A DNA stretch of 64,000 nt. Source: Clostridiales bacterium. GTDB lineage: Bacteria; Bacillota; Clostridia; Christensenellales; Pumilibacteraceae. The DNA is taken from positions 1-64,000 of the forward strand of contig JAIDCZ010000007.1 in the NCBI GenBank assembly GCA_029055565.1, written 5' to 3'. Positions within the stretch are counted from its first letter, which is position 1. Every line of letters starts with the position of its first letter. The notes beneath the pieces were generated by a model, which was given only the letters and a program-made list of their open reading frames with translations, did not search any database and was not told the DNA's origin. A program made the translations under genes and the position numbers. Of this stretch, positions 48,963-56,970 are shown one piece after another.

Positions 48963-50243
48963 TTATTTTCCGATTACGCCGTTGCTATCAAATAATTCGG
49001 TAAGCTTCAAGTCTACGATTTCTCCGCAAGGAGCGTGCGAATATACCTTAATATAGTTTGGCGTATAGCCTACGTTATAGTCACCCTCGGAATCCTCTAT
49101 ATATACCGGCACTTTTGTACCCAAATTTTTGCGCATAAATTGCAAACGCAGCTCATTTTTTATATCAAGCAGCTTATTTACTCGAGATTTTACTATATCC
49201 GGCGGTAGTTCACCGTACTTTTTTGCCGCAATAGTTCCGATTCGCCTACTGTAAGGAAAAACATGAATGTCTGAAAAACCGCATTTTCTAATAAAATTAC
49301 AGCTGTTTTCAAAGAATTCGTCAGTTTCGGTGGGAAATCCGACTATAACGTCAGTCGTTATTCCGGCAAGCGGAAAATATCGCCGTATCAACTCTATTTT
49401 ACCATAATAATACTCGGTATCGTAGTGCCGATTCATACTTTTTAGCACTGAATTATCGCCGCTCTGGAGCGATAGATGGAAGTGTGGACAATATCCGCCC
49501 CGAACCATTACGTCCAGCAGAGGGCCGTTTACAGCCTCACATTCAAGCGATCCTAACCTTTTCCGCATTTTAGTATCAGATAAAGCCTCCAAAAGCGACG
49601 CCAAATCAGTACCTATATCTTTGCCGTATGCCGATAAATCAATGCCGTTAATCACTGCCTCTTTGGACTCTATTTTACTACATTCGCGCACAATATCTTC
49701 AATGCTACGAGACCTGCTACGCCCCCTTAAATACGGAATTATACAGTAAGTGCAGAACCTATTACACCCATCTTGTATCTTAATAAACGCCCTTGTTTTA
49801 TCTGATATCGGATATTCCTCATAGCAAAATTGTTTACAATTTTCAACACTTTCAGACAAATCGTCTAACTGTATTATATCTGATAGAGTATTATATTGAT
49901 TATTTTTACATACGTTTTTTATCGTATTTAATACGAAATTTGCTTTATTTACAGTGCCGCCTACTGCTATAACGTTGTTTTTATCAAAAGACTGTGGGTG
50001 GTTTTGAGAACTGCACCCTACAACTATAATTTTGCAATCACTATTAATTTTGCGCATCTTGGCGATATATTGTCTTGATTTTTTGTCGGCCTCTGCCGTT
50101 ACGGAGCATGTATTCAAAACGTAAACGTCGGCCGGCTCTAAGCCTTCCGACGCTGAATAGTTGTTTAATCTAAGCGTTGCCACAATGGACGCGCTTTCGC
50201 ATTGATTAACTTTGCATCCGAGTGTAATTACGCGTACGTTCAA
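48963..50243 (-). CDS. mtaB: tRNA methylthiotransferase MtaB (t6A to ms2t6A)
   Basis: Radical SAM enzyme that methylthiolates t6A37 of tRNAs reading ANN codons. MTTase-domain cysteines lie in VITLGCKVNQCES, VLNTCSVTAEADKKSRQYI and GCSSQ; the radical SAM motif is DGCNRFCTYCIIPYLRGRSRSRS; a short TRAM region closes the protein. The track start is inside rsmE. The TTG at 50243 is chosen because GGGAG lies about 9 bases upstream and it overlaps the rsmE stop as TTGA, giving 426 residues, the normal length. Codons are more A/T-rich than in its neighbours. Confidence 0.92.
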   Translation of the reverse strand: MNVRVITLGCKVNQCESASIVATLRLNNYSASEGLEPADVYVLNTCSVTAEADKKSRQYIAKMRKINSDCKIIVVGCSSQNHPQSFDKNNVIAVGGTVNKANFVLNTIKNVCKNNQYNTLSDIIQLDDLSESVENCKQFCYEEYPISDKTRAFIKIQDGCNRFCTYCIIPYLRGRSRSRSIEDIVRECSKIESKEAVINGIDLSAYGKDIGTDLASLLEALSDTKMRKRLGSLECEAVNGPLLDVMVRGGYCPHFHLSLQSGDNSVLKSMNRHYDTEYYYGKIELIRRYFPLAGITTDVIVGFPTETDEFFENSCNFIRKCGFSDIHVFPYSRRIGTIAAKKYGELPPDIVKSRVNKLLDIKNELRLQFMRKNLGTKVPVYIEDSEGDYNVGYTPNYIKVYSHAPCGEIVDLKLTELFDSNGVIGK

Positions 50244-50953
50244 ATGTGCCACTCTCCCATTTCGTAGTATATTACCGACAGTGCGGCTATTGCGGCAGTT
50301 TCCGCGCGCAATATACGTTTGCCTAAGGTCACCGATTTTGCGCCTAATGCAACGAGCTTGCTCGTTTCGCTTTCCGTAATACCGCCTTCCGGTCCGATAA
50401 ATACGGATATATCCGCCGAATTGTTTCCGCTCAATACTTCCCGCATAGTCCCGTTGCTTTCGTGTTCCCACGGAAAAATCATATACGAGTTTTTTGCACG
50501 ATTGAGCAGTTCGTCAAAATCGACGGCTTGCTCGATAATTGGAACGACGCTTCTTCGGCACTGCTCGCAAGCAGATATTGCTATCTTGTTAAGCCTATCG
50601 TAATTCAAGTTGAAATTGCGTTGCGTAAACGCCGAATATACCGGAACGATCTTTTTTACTCCAAGCTCTGTGGCTTTTTGTACCGCCAATTCAAACCGAT
50701 CTTGCTTAATTACCGACAGATAAAGAGTTACCGAAATCGTCGACTCGCCAACGTTTTCTTTTGCGTCGAGTATTTGCAACAACGTTTTGTCCTTTTTTAT
50801 TTCGGTTACCTTGCATTCGTAATCGTGCCCAATACCGTCAAACACGGTTACGTTATCTCCCACCCGAATGCGCCGAGCGTATGCGGCATGAGTATGCGCG
50901 TCGCCGGTAAGTTCGGGGCGCGATTTGTTTATGCTCGGCAAGTAAAATCTCAT
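50240..50953 (-). CDS. rsmE: 16S rRNA (uracil-1498-N3)-methyltransferase RsmE
   Basis: SPOUT-class methyltransferase acting on U1498 of 16S rRNA. The N-terminal PUA-like part (ELTGDAHTHAAYARRIRVGDNVTVFDG) precedes the SPOUT knot, with VFIGPEGGITESETSKL and VTLGKRILRAETAAIAAL as the SAM-binding motifs. 237 residues is normal. It overlaps prmA (ATGA) and mtaB (TTGA) by 4 bases each; the trio prmA-rsmE-mtaB is a standard Clostridial order. Confidence 0.96.
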   Translation of the reverse strand: MRFYLPSINKSRPELTGDAHTHAAYARRIRVGDNVTVFDGIGHDYECKVTEIKKDKTLLQILDAKENVGESTISVTLYLSVIKQDRFELAVQKATELGVKKIVPVYSAFTQRNFNLNYDRLNKIAISACEQCRRSVVPIIEQAVDFDELLNRAKNSYMIFPWEHESNGTMREVLSGNNSADISVFIGPEGGITESETSKLVALGAKSVTLGKRILRAETAAIAALSVIYYEMGEWHI

Positions 50954-51858
50954 AATTTAAATAGAAATGCGCCCCATTCGTTCTTTTGTTGGGACTGTAT
51001 TAGAGTAAATTCTTTTGCGTATTCGTCCGCAACTATCTGTTTTTTGTCGGAAATAATGCCGCTTATAATAGCATACCCGCCATTGCCGAGCGCACTTTTT
51101 ATAATCGGCATAACGGCTATCAATACGTCTGCTGTTATGTTCGCTACAACTATATCTGCCGGTTCGGACATCTCGCGCACGTCGCGGCAAAATACTTCCG
51201 GATTGGGTATTCCGTTTATCTTGCAGTTGTATTCCGTTGCTGTTATGGCCTGCTCGTCCGTGTCGGCAAATACTACCGACTTAGCGCCGAGCGCTGTAGC
51301 GCAAATACCGAGTATGCCGCTACCGCAACCAAAGTCTAATACGCGTTTGCCGGACAGCGGTATGCGTTGCATTAAGTCTACGCACATTGACGTGGTTTCG
51401 TGCATTCCGGTCCCGAACGCCAGTCCAGGATTGAGCACGACCTTTACGTCGCCGCAAGCGGGATTGTAATCTATCCATTCCGGAACTATCACCACTTTGC
51501 CTATATTGAACGGTTTATAATACTTTTTCCACTCGTTTTCCCATTCCACTGAATCTATTATTTCCGTATGCATGTCGAGCATGGAGAAGTCCGCCCAATC
51601 GTATTGCTTTAGCGCTTCGATTTTTTGCGTAATTACGGCCTCTGACGATTCAATAGTAAAATAGCCTATAACGGCGCAATCGTCCGTAGGCACGAATAGT
51701 TGTGCGTCTGCGTAATCCCAACGCTTATCGTCCAGCACTTGCTTTACGTTATTGTAATCTTCAAAGACCTCGCCCATACTGCCCGCCTCGTGCAAGGCGT
51801 ACGATACGGTGTCCGAGGTCTCCGAAGTACATTTTACAGTGATTTTTTTGAACTTCAT
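50950..51858 (-). CDS. prmA: Ribosomal protein L11 methyltransferase PrmA
   Basis: Trimethylates ribosomal protein L11. The N-terminal substrate-binding domain leads to the SAM-binding methyltransferase domain with LNPGLAFGTGMHETT, VLDFGCGSGILGICATALGAK and VVANITADVL. 302 residues is normal. Its start overlaps the pta stop by one base, so it is probably translated from the pta message. Confidence 0.95.
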   Translation of the reverse strand: MKFKKITVKCTSETSDTVSYALHEAGSMGEVFEDYNNVKQVLDDKRWDYADAQLFVPTDDCAVIGYFTIESSEAVITQKIEALKQYDWADFSMLDMHTEIIDSVEWENEWKKYYKPFNIGKVVIVPEWIDYNPACGDVKVVLNPGLAFGTGMHETTSMCVDLMQRIPLSGKRVLDFGCGSGILGICATALGAKSVVFADTDEQAITATEYNCKINGIPNPEVFCRDVREMSEPADIVVANITADVLIAVMPIIKSALGNGGYAIISGIISDKKQIVADEYAKEFTLIQSQQKNEWGAFLFKL

Positions 51859-52856
51859 TATTTGGTGATGGTGCTTTGAAGCGCCGTCATTGCTACGACG
51901 TTTACAACGTCCTCGCTACTGCATCCCCTCGACAAGTCGTTTACCGGCTTGTTAAAGCCCTGGCAAATCGGGCCTATAGCTTCGGCGTTTGCAAGTCGTT
52001 GAACGAGCTTATATCCGATATTTCCGGCCTGAAGATCGGGGAAAATCAATACGTTGGCTTTGCCGGCAACGGTGCTGCCGGGCGCCTTAAGATCTGCAAC
52101 GGTGGGCACGAGCGCCGCGTCGGCTTGCAATTCGCCGTCCACGCGCAAGTCGGGACGTGTGGCCTTGATTGCTTCGAGCGCACCGGTCACCTTGTCCACA
52201 AGCTCGCCCTTTGCCGAGCCTTTGGTGGAATACGAAAGCAACGCTACCTTAGGCGTGATGCCGGCAATGGCCATCGCCGTGTCGGCCGAAGCAATAGCTA
52301 TATCGGCAAGCTGATTGCTGTCGGGATTGGGATTTACCGCACAGTCGCCGAAAACCATTATGCCGTTTTCCCCGTACTTGGAATTTTTGTCAAGACACAT
52401 AATAAAGCACGAACTGACCGTTTTAATGCCGGGCGCGGTCTTTATAATTTGCAGTGCCGGACGCAACACGTCGCCGGTGGCATTGACCGAACCGGCAACC
52501 ATACCGTCAGCTTCCCCGCGCTTAACCATAAGCACGCCGAAGTACAGCGGATTATGCGCAAGCTTGCGCGCGGTATCCATATCCATGCCCTTTGCCTTGC
52601 GAAGCTCGTACAAAAGCTCGGCGTACGGTTCCACGTCTACGGTAGCTGGATTGATTACCGTTATGCCGTTCAGATTGGCCGTGGGGCATTTTTGCTTAAT
52701 TACGTCAACGTTGCCGAGCAAAATAACCTTGGCAATGCCCTCGGCTTGGATCTTGACCGCGGCGGTGATTATACGCGGCTCCTCGCCCTCGGCAAGCACG
52801 ATAGTCTTTTTAAGACTCTTGGCTTTTTCGCGTACAGATTTTAACAAATCGTTCAT
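51858..52856 (-). CDS. pta: Phosphate acetyltransferase
   Basis: Converts acetyl-CoA and phosphate to acetyl phosphate, the first step of acetate production with ATP gain. The C-terminal PTA domain only is present (332 residues, as usual in Gram-positives): LAEGEEPRIITAAVKI at the N-terminus, KRGEADGMVAGSVNATGDVLRPAL in the active site, and PDLQAGNIGYKLVQRLANAEAIGP near the end. ackA is not in the window. The ATG has GGAGG upstream. It heads the pta-prmA-rsmE-mtaB unit. Confidence 0.95.
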   Translation of the reverse strand: MNDLLKSVREKAKSLKKTIVLAEGEEPRIITAAVKIQAEGIAKVILLGNVDVIKQKCPTANLNGITVINPATVDVEPYAELLYELRKAKGMDMDTARKLAHNPLYFGVLMVKRGEADGMVAGSVNATGDVLRPALQIIKTAPGIKTVSSCFIMCLDKNSKYGENGIMVFGDCAVNPNPDSNQLADIAIASADTAMAIAGITPKVALLSYSTKGSAKGELVDKVTGALEAIKATRPDLRVDGELQADAALVPTVADLKAPGSTVAGKANVLIFPDLQAGNIGYKLVQRLANAEAIGPICQGFNKPVNDLSRGCSSEDVVNVVAMTALQSTITK

Positions 52857-52875
52857 TATTGTCCTCCGATAAGTA

Positions 52876-52904
52876 TTTACAAAATAAAATTGATATGGTA
52901 TAAT
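52876..52904 (+). promoter_or_regulatory. Predicted sigma-A promoter of tmcAL
   Basis: TTTACA, 17 bases, perfect TATAAT; predicted start near 52911. It points toward, and overlaps in output with, the pta promoter on the other strand. Confidence 0.65.
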
Positions 52905-52940
52905 ATCGCAAATACGTTCAATTGTATATTGCTAATAATC

Positions 52941-52969
52941 ATTATACACTTGTTCGTAAACAAAGTAAA
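52941..52969 (-). promoter_or_regulatory. Predicted sigma-A promoter of pta
   Basis: On the minus strand TTTACT, 17 bases, perfect TATAAT; predicted start near 52934, about 78 bases before the pta ATG. Confidence 0.65.
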
Positions 52970-52978
52970 GTAATTATT

Positions 52979-54163
52979 ATGAGAAATTGCGCCGTCATAA
53001 CAGAATATAATCCGTTCCACACCGGACATAAATACCAGCTGAACGCGTTGAACGCCAAAGGCTTTAATGATATATTTTGCGTAATGAGCGGACCGTTCGT
53101 GCAGTCCGCTATGCCCGCATTTTGCGACAAAGCCTTGCGCGCCGAATGTGCGGTACTGGGCGGCGCGAGCGCCGTTATAGAACTGCCCACTGTGTACGCA
53201 ACCGCCAGCGCACAGCTTTTTGCCGAAGGCGGCCTTAAGATTATATCCGGCATAAAAAACGTAACGCATTTAGCAATGGGCGGCGTAGGCAACGGCGACG
53301 ATATATTGCGCCTTGCCGACGTAAAAATATCCCATTCCGAACGCTTTACTCAAGAACTGAAAGCGGAGCTCGAGCGCGGAAAGAGCTATAACGCAGCCTC
53401 TGTCACCGCGCTGACTCGAATATACGGCAATATCTACCCCGATAGGCCAACGGTCGCTACGCTACTGAAAGATCCCAACAACATACTTTGTGTCGAATAT
53501 ATCACTGCAATCAATAAGTATTGCGCCAATATTCAACCGCTGATTATCGAACGCAGGGGCGCCGCTTATAACGACCTCTCTGCGGACGGAGAATTCGTTT
53601 CGGCAACAGCCATACGCACTGCCGATGAATGCGGAAAGATACACACAATGCGGAAGTATATCCCCTTCCACTACGACGAAATTTGCGACAATCGCAAGCA
53701 CCACACCGCAGATATAGAGCTATATAAAAAGCTTACACTGTTCGCCCTAAAAAAAGCTACGACGGATGAAATAAGTAAGCTGCGTAATTGTTCCGAAGGC
53801 TTGGAGTACTCGTTGAAAAAGCTAGCGCATTTGAACAACTTGGACGAAATAGTAAACGCAGTAGTCGGCAAACGGTACGGCAAAAAACGCCTTTACAGAC
53901 TGTTTTTGGACTTGCATTTAGGCATTGAAAAAGGATTTACCGACAACGCGTTTTGTACTCGCCTTTTAGCTTGCAAAAACAGCTTTAATTTTTCCCAACT
54001 TCCAAACTACATAAAAACTACCAATGCCCAAATCAAAACTGCCGCAAAAAACTGTCCAGACGTGCAAAAAGTGCTTAAAATTGACGAAAATGCGACAAAT
54101 CTTTATAATACTCTATCTGATATAATAGGTGATTATTTTAATTATTCGGTGATTAAAGTATGA
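52979..54163 (+). CDS. tmcAL: tRNA(Met) cytidine acetate ligase TmcAL
   Basis: Nucleotidyltransferase-superfamily enzyme (former DUF795) that uses ATP and acetate to acetylate C34 of elongator tRNA-Met. The N-terminal AVITEYNPFHTGHKYQLNAL carries the HxGH motif; MSGPFVQSAMPAFCDKALRAECA, VIELPTVYATASAQLFAEGG and GRRYGKKRLYR-like residues (VVGKRYGKKRLYRLF) match the family. The ATG at 52979 is chosen because the family begins within a few residues of GIITEYNPFH; its Shine-Dalgarno sequence is weak. 394 residues is normal. It overlaps the next gene by 4 bases. Confidence 0.94.
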   Translation: MRNCAVITEYNPFHTGHKYQLNALNAKGFNDIFCVMSGPFVQSAMPAFCDKALRAECAVLGGASAVIELPTVYATASAQLFAEGGLKIISGIKNVTHLAMGGVGNGDDILRLADVKISHSERFTQELKAELERGKSYNAASVTALTRIYGNIYPDRPTVATLLKDPNNILCVEYITAINKYCANIQPLIIERRGAAYNDLSADGEFVSATAIRTADECGKIHTMRKYIPFHYDEICDNRKHHTADIELYKKLTLFALKKATTDEISKLRNCSEGLEYSLKKLAHLNNLDEIVNAVVGKRYGKKRLYRLFLDLHLGIEKGFTDNAFCTRLLACKNSFNFSQLPNYIKTTNAQIKTAAKNCPDVQKVLKIDENATNLYNTLSDIIGDYFNYSVIKV

Positions 54164-54633
54164 AAACGAGGATTGACGAGGATACGATATTCAGATTGTC
54201 CGAGGCTTCGGTGACGAGCGTATGTCGCGCGCACGTGGCCGGACTGATATCTCGACAATTCAGAAGTATGCATTACCTATCGAGCATGCTTATATGCGAT
54301 TGTGTTACGCTCAATCTACTGCTTAACGACGAGATTACGCCGACTTCTGCCGACGAAATAATCACTTGCATACGGCGTAGAAATCGATCGTTTTACACTA
54401 CCGTAGACAGCGCGTACTTCCCTATCGAGGATAGATTTGAGGAATATGCAAAGTCGGTTTTAGGCGAAAAGTACGCCGAGGTAAAGGCGCTTGATATGCG
54501 CACGACTAATTACATTATATACGTATTTTCGGTTGATTTATTTAATAATTACGAATTATATCCACAAGAAATATATTCCTTGGCGTACTCGTACGATGAG
54601 CTTACTACGATAAACAAATTACCGCACTATTAA
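54160..54633 (+). CDS. Hypothetical protein coupled to tmcAL
   Basis: Not recognised. The 157-residue protein appears mostly helical, without TM segments, signal peptide or metal motif. Cysteines at SVCRAHV, LICDCVT and ITCIRRR are scattered and do not form a clear cluster. Its ATG overlaps the tmcAL stop (ATGA), implying coupled translation. The stop codon lies in the loop of the following terminator. Confidence 0.65.
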   Translation: MKTRIDEDTIFRLSEASVTSVCRAHVAGLISRQFRSMHYLSSMLICDCVTLNLLLNDEITPTSADEIITCIRRRNRSFYTTVDSAYFPIEDRFEEYAKSVLGEKYAEVKALDMRTTNYIIYVFSVDLFNNYELYPQEIYSLAYSYDELTTINKLPHY

Positions 54634-54652
54634 CGGTGCGGTAATTTGTTTT
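54614..54652. terminator. Bidirectional intrinsic terminator
   Basis: ACAAATTACCGCAC and GTGCGGTAATTTGT form a perfect 14-bp stem with an 8-base loop, A-rich before and T-rich after. It serves the tmcAL unit (+) and the pheST-mutS2 unit (-), whose last stop is at 54656. Confidence 0.88.
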
Positions 54653-54655
54653 GCA

Positions 54656-56242
54656 TTATTTAATTTCTGCTATAGTTACGCCTGTATCACCTTCGCCGTA
54701 TCGACCGTAACGGAACGATTTAATCCGTTTATGTCGCTTAAGATAGGCTTGTATACCTTTACCCAGCGCACCGGTCCCCTTGCCGTGAACGATACGTAGC
54801 GTGCTTTGCGGCGCTATATCGGATAATATTAAATCCAGTTCTGAAGTGGCTTCGTCTACCGTTTTGCCAAGCAACATAACTTCTTTATTTTCCGGTTCGC
54901 TGTGTCGGTTGGAAACCGGCTTATTTTTTGTTTCTGCCTTTTGTTCGACGATGAGCAAGGACGAAATAGGTATTTCCGTTTTAAGCGAACCGATAGCTAT
55001 TGTAACTTTGTTACCGCGCGGCTGACCAGCCACGATTCCTTCCTTATTAAGTCCGGTAACGAATACGCTCTTGCCGACGGTCAATTCCCCGACTTCCGGC
55101 GGGCGCTCCGAAACTTTTGGTTTAACTTGCTCAAACGGCACGTCGTCGCGTATGTGTTTTGCGGCCTTGCGCGCCCTAAACAGAGCTGCTTCGTCTGCCG
55201 CCTTAAGACAGTCCTTTATTTCCTCTATTACGGCTTCTGCGCGATCGGAATACTCGTCGGCAAGCTGTTTTATCATAGTGCGGGATTTTTCGTTTACTTC
55301 GGCCAGCTTGCGCTCGTATTCCAGCTTTAACGCTTGTGATTTTTCCGCATCGGCTCGCGCTTGTATGCGAAGCGCGTTGCTCTCAGCCTTTTCCTTTTCG
55401 GCTTGATTGCGCAAGTTTTCCGCTTCGCGTAAAATTTTATCAAACGCCACTTTTTCCGCGCTTAACGCTGCGCGAGCGTCGTTTACTATTTCTTTTTCCA
55501 AGCCGAGGCGTTCCGCAATTTCCAGTGCATAGCTCGAGCCGGATGCGCCGCTAAGCACTTTGTACGTCGGGCTGAAGTTGACGTTGTCAAACTGCATGCA
55601 CGCGTTAGCTATGCCGTTACTGCCAAGCGCGAATTCCTTGACCGAATTGAAATGCGTAGTGATTACGGCCGTTGAGCGAGTGCGCAACAACTTTTTTAAC
55701 ACCGCTATGGCGAGCGCGGCGCCCTCGTCTGGATCTGTGCCGTCTCCGACCTCGTCCAGCAAGACGAGCGATTTGTCGTTCATCTCCGACATAATGCGCG
55801 AAAGATTGGTCACGTGCGCGGAAAACGTGCTAAGCGACTGCGATATGCTTTGGGAATCGCCTATATCGCAGTAAATTTTGTCGAAAATACTTACCTTACT
55901 TCCCTCGCCGGCCGGCACGAATATGCCGCTTGCCGCCATCATTGAAAACAAACCTACGGTTTTGAGAGCGACGGTTTTACCGCCGGTATTAGGTCCGGAT
56001 ATTAGCAATACGCGTTCGCTATCCAACGATATATCTATAGGGACGACCGTGCTTGGATCGATAAGCGGGTGCCGCGCACTTTTAAGCACGATTATTCCAT
56101 CATCGTTAATTTCGGGACGGTAAGAGTTGGTTTGTTTGGCATACTCGGCTTTGGCAAATATTATTCCGCATTCAATAAGCACTTGCTGGCATACGGACAG
56201 TTCCGTGGCGTTCTGCACGACAAGCTTGCTCAATTCAGCCAA
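54656..56242 (-). CDS. mutS2: MutS2, C-terminal part (ATPase, KOW-like and Smr domains)
   Basis: This is the larger piece of a mutS2 gene split by a frameshift. It holds the end of the helical region, Walker A LISGPNTGGKTVALKT, Walker B LVLLDEVGDGTDPDEGAA, a long coiled coil (about residues 255-350 of this ORF, rich in E, K, A and R), a KOW-like segment (GKSVFVTGLNKEGIVAG) and a C-terminal Smr nuclease domain with IVHGKGTGALGKGIQAYLKRH. MutS2 acts on collided ribosomes or in recombination control. The listed TTG start is only the first start-like codon after the disruption. With the N-terminal ORF the total is about 767 residues, the normal length. Confidence 0.85.
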   Translation of the reverse strand: MAELSKLVVQNATELSVCQQVLIECGIIFAKAEYAKQTNSYRPEINDDGIIVLKSARHPLIDPSTVVPIDISLDSERVLLISGPNTGGKTVALKTVGLFSMMAASGIFVPAGEGSKVSIFDKIYCDIGDSQSISQSLSTFSAHVTNLSRIMSEMNDKSLVLLDEVGDGTDPDEGAALAIAVLKKLLRTRSTAVITTHFNSVKEFALGSNGIANACMQFDNVNFSPTYKVLSGASGSSYALEIAERLGLEKEIVNDARAALSAEKVAFDKILREAENLRNQAEKEKAESNALRIQARADAEKSQALKLEYERKLAEVNEKSRTMIKQLADEYSDRAEAVIEEIKDCLKAADEAALFRARKAAKHIRDDVPFEQVKPKVSERPPEVGELTVGKSVFVTGLNKEGIVAGQPRGNKVTIAIGSLKTEIPISSLLIVEQKAETKNKPVSNRHSEPENKEVMLLGKTVDEATSELDLILSDIAPQSTLRIVHGKGTGALGKGIQAYLKRHKRIKSFRYGRYGEGDTGVTIAEIK

Positions 56243-56250
56243 TATGCGCT

Positions 56251-56970
56251 CTATCTCATGGCTTCCTCTGTTTTGAGTGTGATAATCTCGTTATTTGCTT
56301 CTACGACGGCAAACGGCTCGATAAAAACGGTTGCACCGGTTGACGAAACGTCGTGAACGAGCCCCTTAACGTTTCCTCTGCAATCGTTGCGCACCGGCAA
56401 AACGTATCTACCGCCACGCATAGTCACTATATTGTCTTGCAAATATTTGCTTATATTATTCTGCTTGGTGAATCCGTCCAGTTTTTCCTTAAGTCGTGCG
56501 TTGGCGCGAATAATGGCCCGACGAATGCCGTACAGCTTTTCGCTGGCGTCGTCCTTTAAGTCCGACTCATTTTCGATTGCTCTGTCTATCGCGTATTCCA
56601 GCTCGTCGCACACTCTCGCATACGCGGTTATATCTTTAAGGCTGTCGCACTCATCCATGCTCTCCACGTTATTCTTGAGCGAACGCAAAGCGCGTATATG
56701 TTCCGTGACTGACAAAAGCTCCTTGAGCGTTAGTACGGCACCAACATTTGCTTTACTTAATATCAGTTCAACGTCCTCGAATGCAAGACTCGGCCGGTGC
56801 GACGCAAGCACGTTCACCGCGTCGCCGGTCTGTGTCAATAGCTTATTGGCTCTATCCAAATCGGTAGTCGGCAAGGTATCGAGTATCGCTTCCGCTACCA
56901 CCGACGACTGTGTAAGCGCAGCGACGGAGTTAAGAATAGTATTAAATTCCAGATCGTTATATACTTTCAT
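56251..56970 (-). CDS. mutS2: MutS2, N-terminal part (truncated by frameshift)
   Basis: This 239-residue piece carries the MutS2 core and clamp helices. MKVYNDLEFNTILNSVAALTQS is the family N-terminus, NNISKYLQDNIVTMRGGRYVLPVRNDCRGNVKG is the conserved block before the ATPase, and SSTGATVFIEPFAVVEANNEI leads up to the break. It ends at TAG after EEAMR, where intact relatives continue with a glutamate-rich EIERIL segment that is found in the -1 frame. The ATG overlaps the stop of the U32 peptidase gene by one base. Confidence 0.85.
   Translation of the reverse strand: MKVYNDLEFNTILNSVAALTQSSVVAEAILDTLPTTDLDRANKLLTQTGDAVNVLASHRPSLAFEDVELILSKANVGAVLTLKELLSVTEHIRALRSLKNNVESMDECDSLKDITAYARVCDELEYAIDRAIENESDLKDDASEKLYGIRRAIIRANARLKEKLDGFTKQNNISKYLQDNIVTMRGGRYVLPVRNDCRGNVKGLVHDVSSTGATVFIEPFAVVEANNEIITLKTEEAMR
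56252..56265 (-). other. Site of the mutS2 frameshift
   Basis: On the minus strand the first ORF reads GAA GCC ATG AGA TAG. The other frame reads CAT GAG ATA GAG CGC, giving HEIERILAEL, which matches the family. One missing C (GCC instead of GCCC) would explain the break. No canonical slippery heptamer is seen. Confidence 0.8.

Noticed and set aside
50462-51469. 335-codon open frame on the plus strand
   Set aside because: It runs opposite rsmE and prmA, both secure by motif and operon structure.
56251-56265. Programmed -1 frameshift in mutS2
   Set aside because: The sequence before the break (CTC AAA ACA GAG GAA GCC) has no X_XXY_YYZ heptamer in the right phase, and no downstream pseudoknot is obvious. 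A deletion or assembly error is simpler.
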